DNA of 64,000 nucleotides from Dyadobacter sandarakinus (GCF_016894445.1 NZ_CP056775.1:4700001-4764000); one strand, 5' to 3'. Counted from the stretch's first letter, positions 52,993 to 62,141 are shown. Notes: generated by a model not told the origin, from the letters alone. A program made the numbers and translations.

Positions 52993-53023
52993 AACAAAAA
53001 AGGCCGTCGATCAGACGGCCTTT
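52993..53023 (-). terminator. Terminator of dnaN
   Basis: AAAGGCCGTC (52999-53008) pairs with GACGGCCTTT (53014-53023) around a 5-base loop. On the minus strand the stem runs into TTTTTTGTTT, as expected for dnaN transcription. Confidence 0.85.
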
Positions 53024-53044
53024 GAACAGGTAGGTAAGTACTAT

Positions 53045-54169
53045 CTATACGTATGTGTTAAGCATTACCGGCATGACCAGCATGAGTATATCTTCATTTT
53101 CTTCCTGATCAATAGGAATAATCAGGCCTGCCCGGTTTGGAGCGGATAATTCAAAACTAATTGTTTTGCTTGACAAGTTTCCAAGGACCTCAATAAGGAA
53201 TTTAGCATTAAAGCCTATTTCCATATCATCCCCATTGTACTCGCACATCAATCGTTCATTGGCTTCATTTGAGTAATCAAGATCTTCCGCAGAAATAACA
53301 AGATCATTGAGGGACAACTTCAATCTGACCTGGTGGGTCGTACGATTGGAGTAAATGGAAATACGCCGCAGTGAGCTAAGTATTTCGAGCCTGCTGATGG
53401 TTAATGTATTCTGATTATTCGTAGGAATTGCATTTTCATAATCAGGAAAACGCTCATCGATCAGGCGGCAGATCATACGAATGGTTCCAAAGCTGAAAAA
53501 TGCATTGGATGTAGTAAACTCTGCTTTTACGGGTACATCCTCAGAAGGCAAGCAGGATTTCAGCAGGTTTAATGCCTTGCGCTGAATGATCATAGAAGTA
53601 TCCAGATCCGACTTGATATCTGTACGACGGTAGCGAACCAGGCGGTGACCGTCAGTGGCTACAAACGTAGCATTCTCTGTACCCATCTGAACGAAAACAC
53701 CTGTCATAGCAGGCCGAAGATCGTCAGTACTCGTTGCAAAAAGTGTGTTTGAGATGGCAGCTCCCAATGCTGTGGATGAGAAATTCACAGCCTGGCCACG
53801 GTTTACAGCCGGTGTTTTTGGAAAGTCAATCGGGTTTTCACCAGAAAGTTTATACCGGCCATTGTCAGAAATAATCTCGGTTCCAAAGGTCTCGCTGTTC
53901 ACCTGCAATGTAATAGGCTGCTCAGGCAGGCCACGCAGGGTATCCAGCAGCAACTTGGCAGGAATCGCAATTGCGCCCTTTTCAGAAGATTCCACTTCTA
54001 TTTCCGTGATCATCACTGTTTGCAGATCCGACGCAGTGACAGTTAATGTATTTCCCTCAAGAGAGAGCAGGAAGTTCTCAAGAATAGGTACAATCGGGTT
54101 CGTTGAAACGACACCATTTATCGCAGACAGCTGTTTCAGGAGGATTGATGACGAAACGACAAACTTCAT
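53045..54169 (-). CDS. dnaN: DNA polymerase III sliding clamp (beta subunit)
   Basis: This is the ring-shaped processivity clamp. It is 374 residues in three clamp folds, starting MKFVVSSSILLKQLSAINGV and ending LMLVMPVMLNTYV; internal landmarks are ATDGHRLVRYRR and IPTNNQNTLTISR. Clamp-binding proteins would dock at the C-terminal hydrophobic pocket. It is not next to dnaA here, unlike in many bacteria. A perfect -7 element TACTTTTG lies upstream at 54235-54242. Confidence 0.98.
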   Translation of the reverse strand: MKFVVSSSILLKQLSAINGVVSTNPIVPILENFLLSLEGNTLTVTASDLQTVMITEIEVESSEKGAIAIPAKLLLDTLRGLPEQPITLQVNSETFGTEIISDNGRYKLSGENPIDFPKTPAVNRGQAVNFSSTALGAAISNTLFATSTDDLRPAMTGVFVQMGTENATFVATDGHRLVRYRRTDIKSDLDTSMIIQRKALNLLKSCLPSEDVPVKAEFTTSNAFFSFGTIRMICRLIDERFPDYENAIPTNNQNTLTISRLEILSSLRRISIYSNRTTHQVRLKLSLNDLVISAEDLDYSNEANERLMCEYNGDDMEIGFNAKFLIEVLGNLSSKTISFELSAPNRAGLIIPIDQEENEDILMLVMPVMLNTYV

Positions 54170-54234
54170 AATTCGTGACGTAAGTGTTGGATGGATTTAT
54201 TGCAATACAGAATATAAAATCTGGCAGCAGGGAA

Positions 54235-54242
54235 CAAAAGTA
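54235..54242 (-). promoter_or_regulatory. Candidate -7 element for dnaN
   Basis: TACTTTTG on the minus strand fits TAnnTTTG and is 65 bases upstream of the dnaN start. No TTG at a suitable -33 position is seen. Confidence 0.35.
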
Positions 54243-54271
54243 TGGAAAAAATACGTAGCCACCGCTCCGGT

Positions 54272-55924
54272 TCAGGCGAATTTTCGGATGCGTATGTAAT
54301 GTCTCGCGGCACCAAAAATTCCTATAAATACCAGGGGAAGCAACAGGTTAAGTGCCTGCCAGAACCTCCGGCTTTCACGTACTTCAATCTTGTCCAGCGG
54401 TCTGATCGTAATTTCCTTGCTCCTGGAATTGATGAGTCCGTTTGCATCGGTCATATAATCAATTGCATTCATGATGAAGTCCTTATTACCATAAGTCTGC
54501 TTTGACACGCGGTCATAACCCAAGGGCAGCGGGGCATTGCGGCGATAGTCAAAATCATTGATTGCAATATCACCATCGGAACATATAATAACCTTTCCCT
54601 GAGCTCCTGTTTCCCTGAATTTTGCCGCTCTCGGATCATTCGGAAGTATGCGGTTGGCAAACAGGGAGTTAAATGTACCTTCTAGCAGTATACCGGCCAG
54701 CTTCACTCCACTACGATATTCCTGAGGATCGGGATCTTTCCGGGCCTCATTGTAGCCGACCAGTGCAGGCGCATTTACCAGCTGCGTGTAGGGAGATGAG
54801 GAAAGCAGGGGAGTTTTGCGGATGCCCTGAGTACCGCCTACTGTATCAATAGAGCTTAAAAAGCGCGTATATACCGCATTGATATTGCGTGTTACCGGGT
54901 GTGGACCAAAGTTATTGAGCAATGGAAAAAACCGCCAGGGAATAGCCTGTATTTCGGGCTTGTCGCCGCTGTTCCCTACGTTCAGCAGGATTTCGGCACA
55001 GGTAAGATCTTTTACAAGATTGGTATTGATACGAACACCCCATCTGAAAAGCAAATCGGAAAGACCGATATCGAGTGGCTGAGCATAGCTTCCTTCCTGG
55101 CTTACACTGTCCACTTTGGCACCGTCGAGCAGGAAAATTGCATTTCCTCCATGGACTACATATTGATCCAGCTTAAACTTGTCGTTTTCGGAAAATGCGC
55201 TATCCGGTTTAAGAATCAGCAAAGCATCCAGACCCTGGTACGATTCGGGATTATTCATGTCCAGGAATACGTCGTATCGCTGCTGAATTGTCGCAATCAG
55301 ATCACTGAGGCGGGCTGGCGGTACTTTGGTATGACTTACAACAAGGCCTACTTTTTTGCGCTGCTGATTGGATAAAAGACGTATTGCAGATGCAATTTCA
55401 AATTCAACGCCTTCATACGACTGGTTTAGCTGCTCTTCCGGCGTTGAACTTCTGTTTCCTTTTAAAAGCTGGACCGGTACGGAAAGGGTATCCGCCTGTA
55501 CGATAACACCCGGAAAAATGATTTTTTCGGTACGTTTTCCGTCTTCGTTTGCAAATACATTGGTGGGAGTAAGTCCGCGATCAATGAGGTTCATGTACTG
55601 CTTTTGCCGCTGCTCCTCACTGGCAGCATCAGAAGGGTCGGAGTAATTGACGGTCAGGTGACCACTGGCATAGGTCCTGAATTCTTCCAGTGTTTCCTGG
55701 GTCGCGTTTTCCAGTCTTTCAAATCCGGGCGGAAATTCACCTGAGAGATATACGTTAACGACTATATCCTTGTCAAGGTTGCTGAGAAGGCTGATGGTAG
55801 CGTCAGAAATGCTATACCGTTTATCAGCAGTCAGGTCCAGGCGCAGAAAAAACTGTGAAGCAAGCCAGTTTAAGCCTGCAAAGATGATGATGAGTACTAA
55901 AATCCGGAGAACAGGGTGCTTCAT
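54272..55924 (-). CDS. gldG: Gliding motility-associated ABC transporter component GldG
   Basis: This is a 550-residue membrane-anchored protein with an N-terminal helix (LRILVLIIIFAGLNWLASQF) and a C-terminal helix (LLPLVFIGIFGAARHY). Between them is the ABC-type auxiliary domain found in GldG and DUF4350-like proteins: LTADKRYSISDATISLLSNL, VNVYLSGEFPPGFERL, LLSNQQRKKVGLVVSHTKVP. In Flavobacterium GldA, GldF and GldG form a transporter needed for gliding. Neither gldF nor gldA is adjacent here; upstream is a DUF1080 gene with a 4-base overlap. Confidence 0.93.
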   Translation of the reverse strand: MKHPVLRILVLIIIFAGLNWLASQFFLRLDLTADKRYSISDATISLLSNLDKDIVVNVYLSGEFPPGFERLENATQETLEEFRTYASGHLTVNYSDPSDAASEEQRQKQYMNLIDRGLTPTNVFANEDGKRTEKIIFPGVIVQADTLSVPVQLLKGNRSSTPEEQLNQSYEGVEFEIASAIRLLSNQQRKKVGLVVSHTKVPPARLSDLIATIQQRYDVFLDMNNPESYQGLDALLILKPDSAFSENDKFKLDQYVVHGGNAIFLLDGAKVDSVSQEGSYAQPLDIGLSDLLFRWGVRINTNLVKDLTCAEILLNVGNSGDKPEIQAIPWRFFPLLNNFGPHPVTRNINAVYTRFLSSIDTVGGTQGIRKTPLLSSSPYTQLVNAPALVGYNEARKDPDPQEYRSGVKLAGILLEGTFNSLFANRILPNDPRAAKFRETGAQGKVIICSDGDIAINDFDYRRNAPLPLGYDRVSKQTYGNKDFIMNAIDYMTDANGLINSRSKEITIRPLDKIEVRESRRFWQALNLLLPLVFIGIFGAARHYIRIRKFA

Positions 55925-56808
55925 TTTTTATACAAACAGGAGCTTTTATCCGGCTCAATGTAGTACGATTTGTAATTGGATGCTTTTTTGTCCATGCATC
56001 CTTTCAGATTCAGAAGCTGGATGTCTTTAAAATCGATCGGGTGACTTTCAGCTTGTAATGCAATGTACCCGCTTCCCAGGGGTGTATTATCCTTTTTGAT
56101 CCATTCTGCTTCGTTGCCTACCTTGCCATCTTTAAAAGTATGATTGGCACCTACGTAGCCGCCGCCAATGCGGGGATTGGTATAAACCAGGACCGTGTCA
56201 CCTTCAATCAGGTGATACACGATGGAATCGCCCAGCACAATAGCCTCTGCATGCACCCACTGGTCGCCATTGTAAGTTTTGGAAGCAGAATTACTGCAAT
56301 GTTCCTCGGCCAGTTTTCCATTAATATCGACGATGGTTCCCGGCGTACAAAGATTACCCGTATTACGCTCTCCGGCATTCAGCCCACCCAGGTACTGCAT
56401 TTCCAGCGAAATCGGGAAATCCTGGTCAAGGCCGAGACTGGCAGCTGATTGCGAATGGAGCATGATGCCGCTATTTCGGACATTCCACGAGGCTCCACCA
56501 GGAACCTGATTGCCTGTAAAACGATACTGCAGCCGGATCTTATAATGTGAATATGGCTTATGATAGTACATATGGCCGTATTCATCAGTGAACTTGTCGT
56601 ACTCTTTGTAATTCACCCGGATCATCCCGTCTTCGGCGATAAAGGTGTTTTTGTGGTTATCATTCACCTTATGCCCGGCAATTTTGATATCCCAGCCCGT
56701 AAGGTCTTTTCCATTAAAAAGCGAAATCCAGTCTTCCTTATCAACTGCTTTCTGGGCGAAAGCTGGAAGGGTAAATAATAGAAGGAGTGCCAGTATTTTG
56801 TAATTCAT
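55921..56808 (-). CDS. Secreted DUF1080 (3-keto-disaccharide hydrolase-like) protein
   Basis: From ATG 56808 the protein has 295 residues: signal peptide MNYKILALLLLFTLPAFAQ, then the DUF1080 beta-jelly-roll with WISLFNGKDLTGWDIKIAG, NVRNSGIMLHSQSA, SLEMQYLGGLNAGERNTGNL and SGYIALQAESHPIDFKDIQL. Some members hydrolyse 3-keto-glycosides; others are unassigned. A short C-terminal tail with three Cys (GCMDKKASNYKSYYIEPDKS, then SCLYKK) resembles a small Cys-rich module seen at the end of secreted proteins in this phylum. The ATGA overlap couples it to gldG. Confidence 0.87.
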   Translation of the reverse strand: MNYKILALLLLFTLPAFAQKAVDKEDWISLFNGKDLTGWDIKIAGHKVNDNHKNTFIAEDGMIRVNYKEYDKFTDEYGHMYYHKPYSHYKIRLQYRFTGNQVPGGASWNVRNSGIMLHSQSAASLGLDQDFPISLEMQYLGGLNAGERNTGNLCTPGTIVDINGKLAEEHCSNSASKTYNGDQWVHAEAIVLGDSIVYHLIEGDTVLVYTNPRIGGGYVGANHTFKDGKVGNEAEWIKKDNTPLGSGYIALQAESHPIDFKDIQLLNLKGCMDKKASNYKSYYIEPDKSSCLYKK

Positions 56809-56840
56809 ATTGGGATATATTATCGTATTCTGCTTTTTTT

Positions 56841-56903
56841 TGCCACGGATACACGGATTTGCACGGATCATCCACATCCGTGTAAATTCGTGTATCCGTG
56901 GCA
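56841..56903. repeat. 63-base inverted repeat beside the GxxExxY gene
   Basis: Arms of 28 bases at 56841-56868 and 56876-56903 are complementary except for two G-T oppositions, with a 7-base loop. Each arm contains three CACGGAT-type units (56844, 56852 and 56862 on the left arm). The repeat begins one base after the GxxExxY stop codon. It lacks a T-run on the downstream side for the minus strand, so it is not a normal terminator; it looks like an interspersed repetitive element. Confidence 0.85.
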
Positions 56904-56904
56904 G

Positions 56905-57276
56905 TCAAAGTACCAGGCGTTTATATTCTAACTTTCCCCTCCCGAAATTAACCAGTAAACCCAGTTTGCTTCCCGAAACTTTGAGATAGTTGATAGTCTG
57001 GGCGATGTGCTCCTCTGTGAGACACTTCACACATTTTAGTTCGAGAATGATCTTGTCATAAACCACAAAATCAGCCCAGAACTTGTGCTTCAGCAACCGA
57101 CCTTGGAAATAAACCGGATACTCTTTCTCACGCTCAAAATAAATGAACTTTTGCAAAAACAGGTATTCGAGCGCGTCTTTGTAGACTATTTCCAAAAAGC
57201 CGTGACCAAGCTCATTGTGTACCTCCATGCAACTTCCGATAATCTCGTAAGATTCCTGCTGATAGATCAGGTTCAT
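56905..57276 (-). CDS. GxxExxY family protein
   Basis: This is a 123-residue protein bearing the family motif GHGFLEIVYKDAL (GxxExxY) followed by LKHKFWADFVVYDKIILELK, whose Asp...Glu-x-Lys pattern suggests a PD-(D/E)XK nuclease-like core, and HIAQTINYLKVSGSKLGLLV. The family is widespread, scattered and uncharacterised. It sits between rnr and the DUF1080 gene, next to a large inverted repeat, and its start lies in a 9-base inverted repeat (TTGCGTATC at 57276-57284, GATACGCAA at 57305-57313). Confidence 0.88.
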   Translation of the reverse strand: MNLIYQQESYEIIGSCMEVHNELGHGFLEIVYKDALEYLFLQKFIYFEREKEYPVYFQGRLLKHKFWADFVVYDKIILELKCVKCLTEEHIAQTINYLKVSGSKLGLLVNFGRGKLEYKRLVL

Positions 57277-57335
57277 TGCGTATCTGTTGTATTCTCTGCC
57301 TATTGATACGCAACAATCCGGAAAAGTAACGGTTG

Positions 57336-59702
57336 CTACCTCTTCCGCCGTGACTTAGGCTTGCTGCCGGCATCTTTGTGGCGGCTTGAACTGCCTGATG
57401 GTTTCCGCTCTTCCCTCCGGCTACTTCCCGGACGACGTTCACGGCTATCGTAGTTTCCCCCTGATTTTTTCGAAGACATATTGTCTGCCAGGTACAAGTC
57501 CATGCTCCGGCGTGCAATGTTGGTGTCTTTCACTTTTACCTTTACAGCATCACCAAAAGCGTAAATCCGCTTTGTACGCTGACCGATGATCCGGTAATTT
57601 TCCTTGTCCAGCTCGTAATAGTCGTCACCAAGGTCTGTCATTCTTACCAGACCTTCGGAAGCCGTGGACGTTATTTCAACAAATATCCCGAAGTCCGTAG
57701 CGCCGGTAATGATGCCGTCAAACTCCTCGTCTTTATCCATTGTACTCATATACTCCACCTGCTTGTACTTGATGGAAGCCCGCTCTGCTTCGGCAGCAAG
57801 CCGCTCGCGCTCAGAAGAGTGTCGGCAGGATTCTTCGTAAAGTTCAGGATCAACTGAGTTGCCACCATCAAGGTAATGCTGCAAAAGCCTGTGTGCCATT
57901 ACGTCGGGGTAGCGGCGGATCGGAGAAGTAAAGTGCGAGTACCTTTCAAATGCCAGCCCGAAATGCCCGATGTCGGAGGTACTATACCTGGCTTTCGCCA
58001 TAGTCCGGACCGCCAGCGACTCGATAAGATTTTGTTCGGGCCTGCCCTCCACCTTGGAGAGCATGGCATTCATTGATTTCGCAATCTGGTTTTCTTCGTC
58101 CACGTTGAGCTTGTAGCCCATTTTGCTGACGAAGGTTGCAAAAGTTTGCAGCCGGTCAATGTCCGGAGCCTCGTGAACACGGTACACCATGGTATTCTTG
58201 GGCTCGCCTTTGGACAGTGCGTACACAAACTCAGCCACGCGCTTGTTGGCCAGAAGCATAAACTCCTCGATCAGCTTATTGGAGTCGTGCCTCTCTTTCT
58301 GGTAAATACCCAGCGGCTTGCCATTTTCATCCAGGCGAAACCGGATTTCAGGTGTGTCAAAGTTGATTGCACCTTTTTTAAACCTTTCATTCCGGAAAAT
58401 TTTTGCGAGCTCATTCAATGCATTGAGCTCGTTATAGAGTTCTCCTTCACCGGCATCGAGTACCCCCTGCGCCTCTTCGTAGCTGAACCGCTTTTTCGAG
58501 TGAATTACAGTTCGTCCAAACCATTCTTTCAAAATCTTACCCTTCGGACTCAGCTCGAAAATTGCCGAAAATGCCAGTTTATCCTCATTCGGACGCAGTG
58601 AGCATAAATTGTTAGATAGTTTCTCAGGCAGCATCGGTACCGTCCGGTCTACCAGATACACCGACGTAGCCCGCCTGAATGCCTCTTTTTCCAATTCGGT
58701 ACCCGGCAATACATAATGCGACACATCCGCAATATGAACGCCTACTTCCATATTGCCTTCATCCAGATAGCGCACGGAAAGCGCGTCGTCAAAGTCTTTC
58801 GCATCCACCGGGTCAATCGTGAAGGTAAGCGTATCCCGGAGGTCCCGTCTTTTCGAGATTTCCTTTTTAAGAATTTTGTCCGGAATCTTATTGGCTTCAC
58901 GCTCCACTTCTTCGGGAAAGCGCACCGGCAGGCCAAACTCCGCCATAATCGCGTGCATTTCCACATCGTTGTTTCCTGCCTTGCCAAGTACCTCTGTAAT
59001 TGTACCTTCCGCCTGACTTCTGCGGGTAGGTCTTTGTGTTACTTTTACAATGACCTTATCTCCATTTTCAGCACCTTTTGTATCTTCAGTATCTATGAAA
59101 ATAGGGTCAAAGAGCTTTTTGTTATCCGGCTGGACAACTGCGTAGCGCGGTGTTATTTCTATCACACCCACAATTTCCGCGCTGGCTTCCTTTACAATAC
59201 CCGTAACACGGCCCTCAGTACGACCTTTACCGGCATCGCGGCCTGACCGTGAGCCGCGGGCGCTTTTGGTAAGAGGCTGGATGGTAACAATATCGCCATC
59301 CCAGGCACCACCCAGCAGGTCGGCATCAATGTAAATATCATCTTCCCTGCCTTCAACAATTACGAATGCAAAGGACTTGTTAACCCGGTCGACCCTGCCT
59401 GATAATTCCTGGTTTGCCGGCTTATTAGGCCCGGCAGAGTACGAGCCATCATTATTATACACCAGCCTGCCGGATTCTTCCAGCTCATGGATGATCTCAT
59501 TAAAGAGCTGTCTTACTTTTTTGTCCTCCACCCCAAAATGGTCGTGCACATCAAACGGTCGGAAAGAATGTGTACTGTTAAGATCAAAAAACACCGCAAT
59601 CTCGGCTTTCAGGTTGTCGATGTATGATATGATATGATGAGGCGTCCGAGTGCCCTGGGCTTTTTCGGAGTTCTTCTTGGTTTCTGATTTTTTATTTCTC
59701 AT
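57336..59702 (-). CDS. rnr: Ribonuclease R (RNB family exoribonuclease)
   Basis: This is a 788-residue processive 3'-5' exoribonuclease. After a basic head come cold-shock-type RNA-binding domains (GRVDRVNKSFAFVIVEGRED, YAVVQPDNKKLFDPIFIDTE), the catalytic RNB domain with the metal-binding TFTIDPVDAKDFDDALSVR and FTSPIRRYPDVMAHRLLQHY, and an S1 domain (FDGIITGATDFGIFVEIT). A Ser/Arg/Lys-rich tail closes the protein (~745-788). It degrades structured RNA during quality control and stress. Confidence 0.97.
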   Translation of the reverse strand: MRNKKSETKKNSEKAQGTRTPHHIISYIDNLKAEIAVFFDLNSTHSFRPFDVHDHFGVEDKKVRQLFNEIIHELEESGRLVYNNDGSYSAGPNKPANQELSGRVDRVNKSFAFVIVEGREDDIYIDADLLGGAWDGDIVTIQPLTKSARGSRSGRDAGKGRTEGRVTGIVKEASAEIVGVIEITPRYAVVQPDNKKLFDPIFIDTEDTKGAENGDKVIVKVTQRPTRRSQAEGTITEVLGKAGNNDVEMHAIMAEFGLPVRFPEEVEREANKIPDKILKKEISKRRDLRDTLTFTIDPVDAKDFDDALSVRYLDEGNMEVGVHIADVSHYVLPGTELEKEAFRRATSVYLVDRTVPMLPEKLSNNLCSLRPNEDKLAFSAIFELSPKGKILKEWFGRTVIHSKKRFSYEEAQGVLDAGEGELYNELNALNELAKIFRNERFKKGAINFDTPEIRFRLDENGKPLGIYQKERHDSNKLIEEFMLLANKRVAEFVYALSKGEPKNTMVYRVHEAPDIDRLQTFATFVSKMGYKLNVDEENQIAKSMNAMLSKVEGRPEQNLIESLAVRTMAKARYSTSDIGHFGLAFERYSHFTSPIRRYPDVMAHRLLQHYLDGGNSVDPELYEESCRHSSERERLAAEAERASIKYKQVEYMSTMDKDEEFDGIITGATDFGIFVEITSTASEGLVRMTDLGDDYYELDKENYRIIGQRTKRIYAFGDAVKVKVKDTNIARRSMDLYLADNMSSKKSGGNYDSRERRPGSSRREERKPSGSSSRHKDAGSKPKSRRKR

Positions 59703-59752
59703 CTAAATTTTGATAAAAGCTGCCCGGATTATAAGCCGGCTGCTTTGTAGCG

Positions 59753-60487
59753 TTATGCTGTTCTTAAAATATGTGTTTCCGGCACAGGGCTCTGGCAATG
59801 CAGCCTGAGGTAAAGCTGGCTGAGCACAACCACGTCTTCCCTGCAATACCTGCTGATCTTTTCAAGATCGCCTTCTTCATAATACACCCTCGTCACCTGA
59901 TCGCCGCTCATCTCGGACTTGCTGCCGGGTATATCGAAAACGGCTGCGAGCAGATCAAGCGATGTATAGTTTTTATAATCACCAAACTTCCACAGGTCCA
60001 TGGTGTCCTGGTGCAATATTTCCCACGGCTTTTTGCCGGAAATCTGTAAAGCTTTGGGAATTTCAATGCAGTGGATCAGCATACGACGGCAGATAAACGG
60101 AAAGTCAAATTCCTTACCATTATGTGCACAGAGCATCAGCTGATCAGGCCGGTACTTTTCGACGAGTTCCTTGAATTGCAACAATAGTGCCACTTCGTCA
60201 TCTCCGGAAATGCTTCGTACTTTGAAAGAGGCTTCTCCTTGTTCATTCCAGTAAAAACCACCGAAGGCAATGCAAATGATTTTACCAAATTCTGCATAAA
60301 TAGCACCCCGCTCATAAAAAAGTGCTTCGTCTGAAAGCGTGTCGTCACCTTTTTTCAGCCCGGTTGCCTTTTTGTTCCAGAGCTTTTGCATCCGGTCCGG
60401 TAGCTGATCGTAGGAGGGGTAGGCCGCTACCGTTTCAATATCCAGGAAAAGGAGGTTCTTCAGTTTTTTACTAAATTCTTCTGACAT
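59753..60487 (-). CDS. DnaQ-like 3'-5' exonuclease (PolB-type exonuclease family)
   Basis: This is a 244-residue protein with the three exonuclease motifs: Exo I LLFLDIETVAAYP (Asp16, Glu18), Exo II MLCAHNGKEFDFPFICRRML and Exo III YCREDVVVLSQLYLRL. It matches the predicted exonucleases related to family B polymerase proofreading domains (PF10108-like) common in Bacteroidota. It likely acts on DNA or RNA 3' ends in repair or turnover; the specific role is unknown. Confidence 0.88.
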   Translation of the reverse strand: MSEEFSKKLKNLLFLDIETVAAYPSYDQLPDRMQKLWNKKATGLKKGDDTLSDEALFYERGAIYAEFGKIICIAFGGFYWNEQGEASFKVRSISGDDEVALLLQFKELVEKYRPDQLMLCAHNGKEFDFPFICRRMLIHCIEIPKALQISGKKPWEILHQDTMDLWKFGDYKNYTSLDLLAAVFDIPGSKSEMSGDQVTRVYYEEGDLEKISRYCREDVVVLSQLYLRLHCQSPVPETHILRTA

Positions 60488-60511
60488 AGGATGTGTATAG
60501 ATTTTGTTAAA

Positions 60512-60925
60512 CTATTCATGCAGAACACCTTCCAGTCCTGGCGGATCAATGAGGATCAGGTTGTTTTCTACAATGCTGTCTGGCACGAAGATAAACTTTT
60601 TATCATAAATCTGCCGGCCGATGTAATAGCTGATCCAGAATTCATTATTGAGGTGAAAAACCTCCGGCATAATCGGTTCAATGACCACATGGGTACGCGG
60701 ATCAATTTCAGGAAAAAAATGGCGGAGTACTGATGTTCGCTGGTCCGAAGCGGGTCCTGATTCCCCATTGCTGTAACCCTTGGATGTTACAAATACATTG
60801 GAAATCGGCTGATCATTTCCATTGATCAGGATCACACTCCAGTCTGCTTCTTCAATGGCATTTACAGTACGTACAATCGCCACCTTGACGCCGCGTACCG
60901 GATGAAATTCAATGTCCTTTTTCAA
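60512..60925 (-). CDS. Conserved protein of unknown function
   Basis: This is a 137-residue soluble protein that I do not recognise by family name. It starts MKKDIEFHPVRGVKVAIVRT and has a beta-rich pattern (SVILINGNDQPISNVFVTSK, THVVIEPIMPEVFHLNNEFW, KKFIFVPDSIVENNLILID). There is no signal peptide or membrane helix. It lies in a close minus-strand run, 7 bases after lipB, with the exonuclease gene 24 bases further on, so it is probably cotranscribed with them. Confidence 0.75.
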   Translation of the reverse strand: MKKDIEFHPVRGVKVAIVRTVNAIEEADWSVILINGNDQPISNVFVTSKGYSNGESGPASDQRTSVLRHFFPEIDPRTHVVIEPIMPEVFHLNNEFWISYYIGRQIYDKKFIFVPDSIVENNLILIDPPGLEGVLHE

Positions 60926-60932
60926 AATATGC

Positions 60933-61649
60933 TTAATTAAGTTCCATTCGGAACAATGCTGCTAAATGTTGTTTAAGTTTCCTGGAAACATCCTGCATGT
61001 CAGGCGCATAGCCCAGCTCAGCTGCCATGGATGTCACCGCTTTGTCGTCGATCCCGCACGGAACAATGTTTCCGAAATACGAGAGGTCCGTGCTGACATT
61101 CAATGCAAAACCATGCATGGTAACCCAGCGGCTGGCTTTTACACCCAGGGCACATATTTTCCGGGGATTTTTCTGTGCTACAAAATCAAGCCAAACGCCC
61201 GTAAGTCCGGGAATGCGGCCTGCATTGAGGCCATACTCAGCCAGGGTGAGAATGATCGCCTCTTCAAGCGTCCGCATGTACAGGTGAATGTCTGTAAAAA
61301 AGTTGTCAAGGTCCAGGATCGGATAACCCACCAGCTGTCCGGGACCGTGGTAAGTAATGTCGCCCCCGCGATTGATCTTGTAGAACTTTGCCTGCTTTTC
61401 AACCAGCTCATCCGCTGTAAGCAGCAAATGATTTTCTTTCCCGCTTTTACCTAACGTATATACATGCGGGTGCTGGCAGAACAAAAGGTAATTAGGGGTG
61501 ACTTGCTGGTCGGCAACTTCAAGGCTTCTGTTTCGCGTTTTCACGGCCAGCGTGTCCGCAAAAAGCTGCTCCTGGTAAGTCCACGCATCCTGGTAATCTA
61601 TCAAACCAAGATCGCGGAAACTTACATTCTTATTTATTAGGGTATTCAT
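60933..61649 (-). CDS. lipB: Octanoyltransferase LipB
   Basis: This enzyme transfers octanoyl from acyl carrier protein to lipoyl domains, the first step of protein lipoylation. It is 238 residues with the core CQHPHVYTLGKSGKENHLLL, RGGDITYHGPGQLVGYPILD (catalytic region) and KICALGVKASRWVTMHGFAL with the conserved Lys, followed by NVSTDLSYFGNIVPCGI containing the catalytic Cys. No lipA is seen in the window. It leads a minus-strand run of three genes. Confidence 0.97.
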   Translation of the reverse strand: MNTLINKNVSFRDLGLIDYQDAWTYQEQLFADTLAVKTRNRSLEVADQQVTPNYLLFCQHPHVYTLGKSGKENHLLLTADELVEKQAKFYKINRGGDITYHGPGQLVGYPILDLDNFFTDIHLYMRTLEEAIILTLAEYGLNAGRIPGLTGVWLDFVAQKNPRKICALGVKASRWVTMHGFALNVSTDLSYFGNIVPCGIDDKAVTSMAAELGYAPDMQDVSRKLKQHLAALFRMELN

Positions 61650-61763
61650 TAATAGGGTATACGCTGGCTTTTAACAAAAAACAGTGACCTTACGCGGTAC
61701 GCGGCGTCTGAATGTACAGAGACAGTCATATCTGATAACGCGTATTAACACTTAAAATGTTCG

Positions 61764-62120
61764 ATGGGCATCAACAATGAGCGGGGAAGCTGGGGTGAGC
61801 GGAAAGCAGAGGAGTACCTGATCCGCAAGGGATTTGCTGTTCTGGAAAAAAATTACCGGTACAAGCACAGTGAAATTGATCTCATTGTCACGGTTAGTGA
61901 TATGCTGATTTTTGTGGAAGTAAAAACAAGAAGCGGTACGGCGTTTGGAATGCCTGAAGAATTTGTAAATGCCGGTAAAGCAGGGCTTGTGAAAAAAGCT
62001 GCCGAATACTACATCTATGACAAGGACTGGCAGCAGGATGTGCGGTTTGATATTGTGTCCGTGCTGGTGCTGCCCGACGGTCAGACGGAGATATACCATA
62101 TTGAGGATGCTTTTTGTTGA
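61764..62120 (+). CDS. YraN family (UPF0102) endonuclease-like protein
   Basis: This is a 118-residue protein with a compact PD-(D/E)XK fold: RGSWGERKAEEYLIRKGFAV at the start, HSEIDLIVTVSDMLIFVEVK with the Asp and Glu-x-Lys residues, then VKTRSGTAFGMPEEFV. Family members are near-universal in bacteria, and their exact role (possibly Holliday-junction or other DNA processing) is unsettled. It is divergent from lipB and convergent with the serpin gene. Confidence 0.92.
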   Translation: MGINNERGSWGERKAEEYLIRKGFAVLEKNYRYKHSEIDLIVTVSDMLIFVEVKTRSGTAFGMPEEFVNAGKAGLVKKAAEYYIYDKDWQQDVRFDIVSVLVLPDGQTEIYHIEDAFC

Positions 62121-62141
62121 ATAGAAGTCCTTACCAGCTTC

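Noticed and set aside
56841..56903. Long inverted repeat as an intrinsic terminator
   Set aside because: On the minus strand, where the neighbouring genes are read, the hairpin is followed by A residues, not T. It is better treated as a repeat element.
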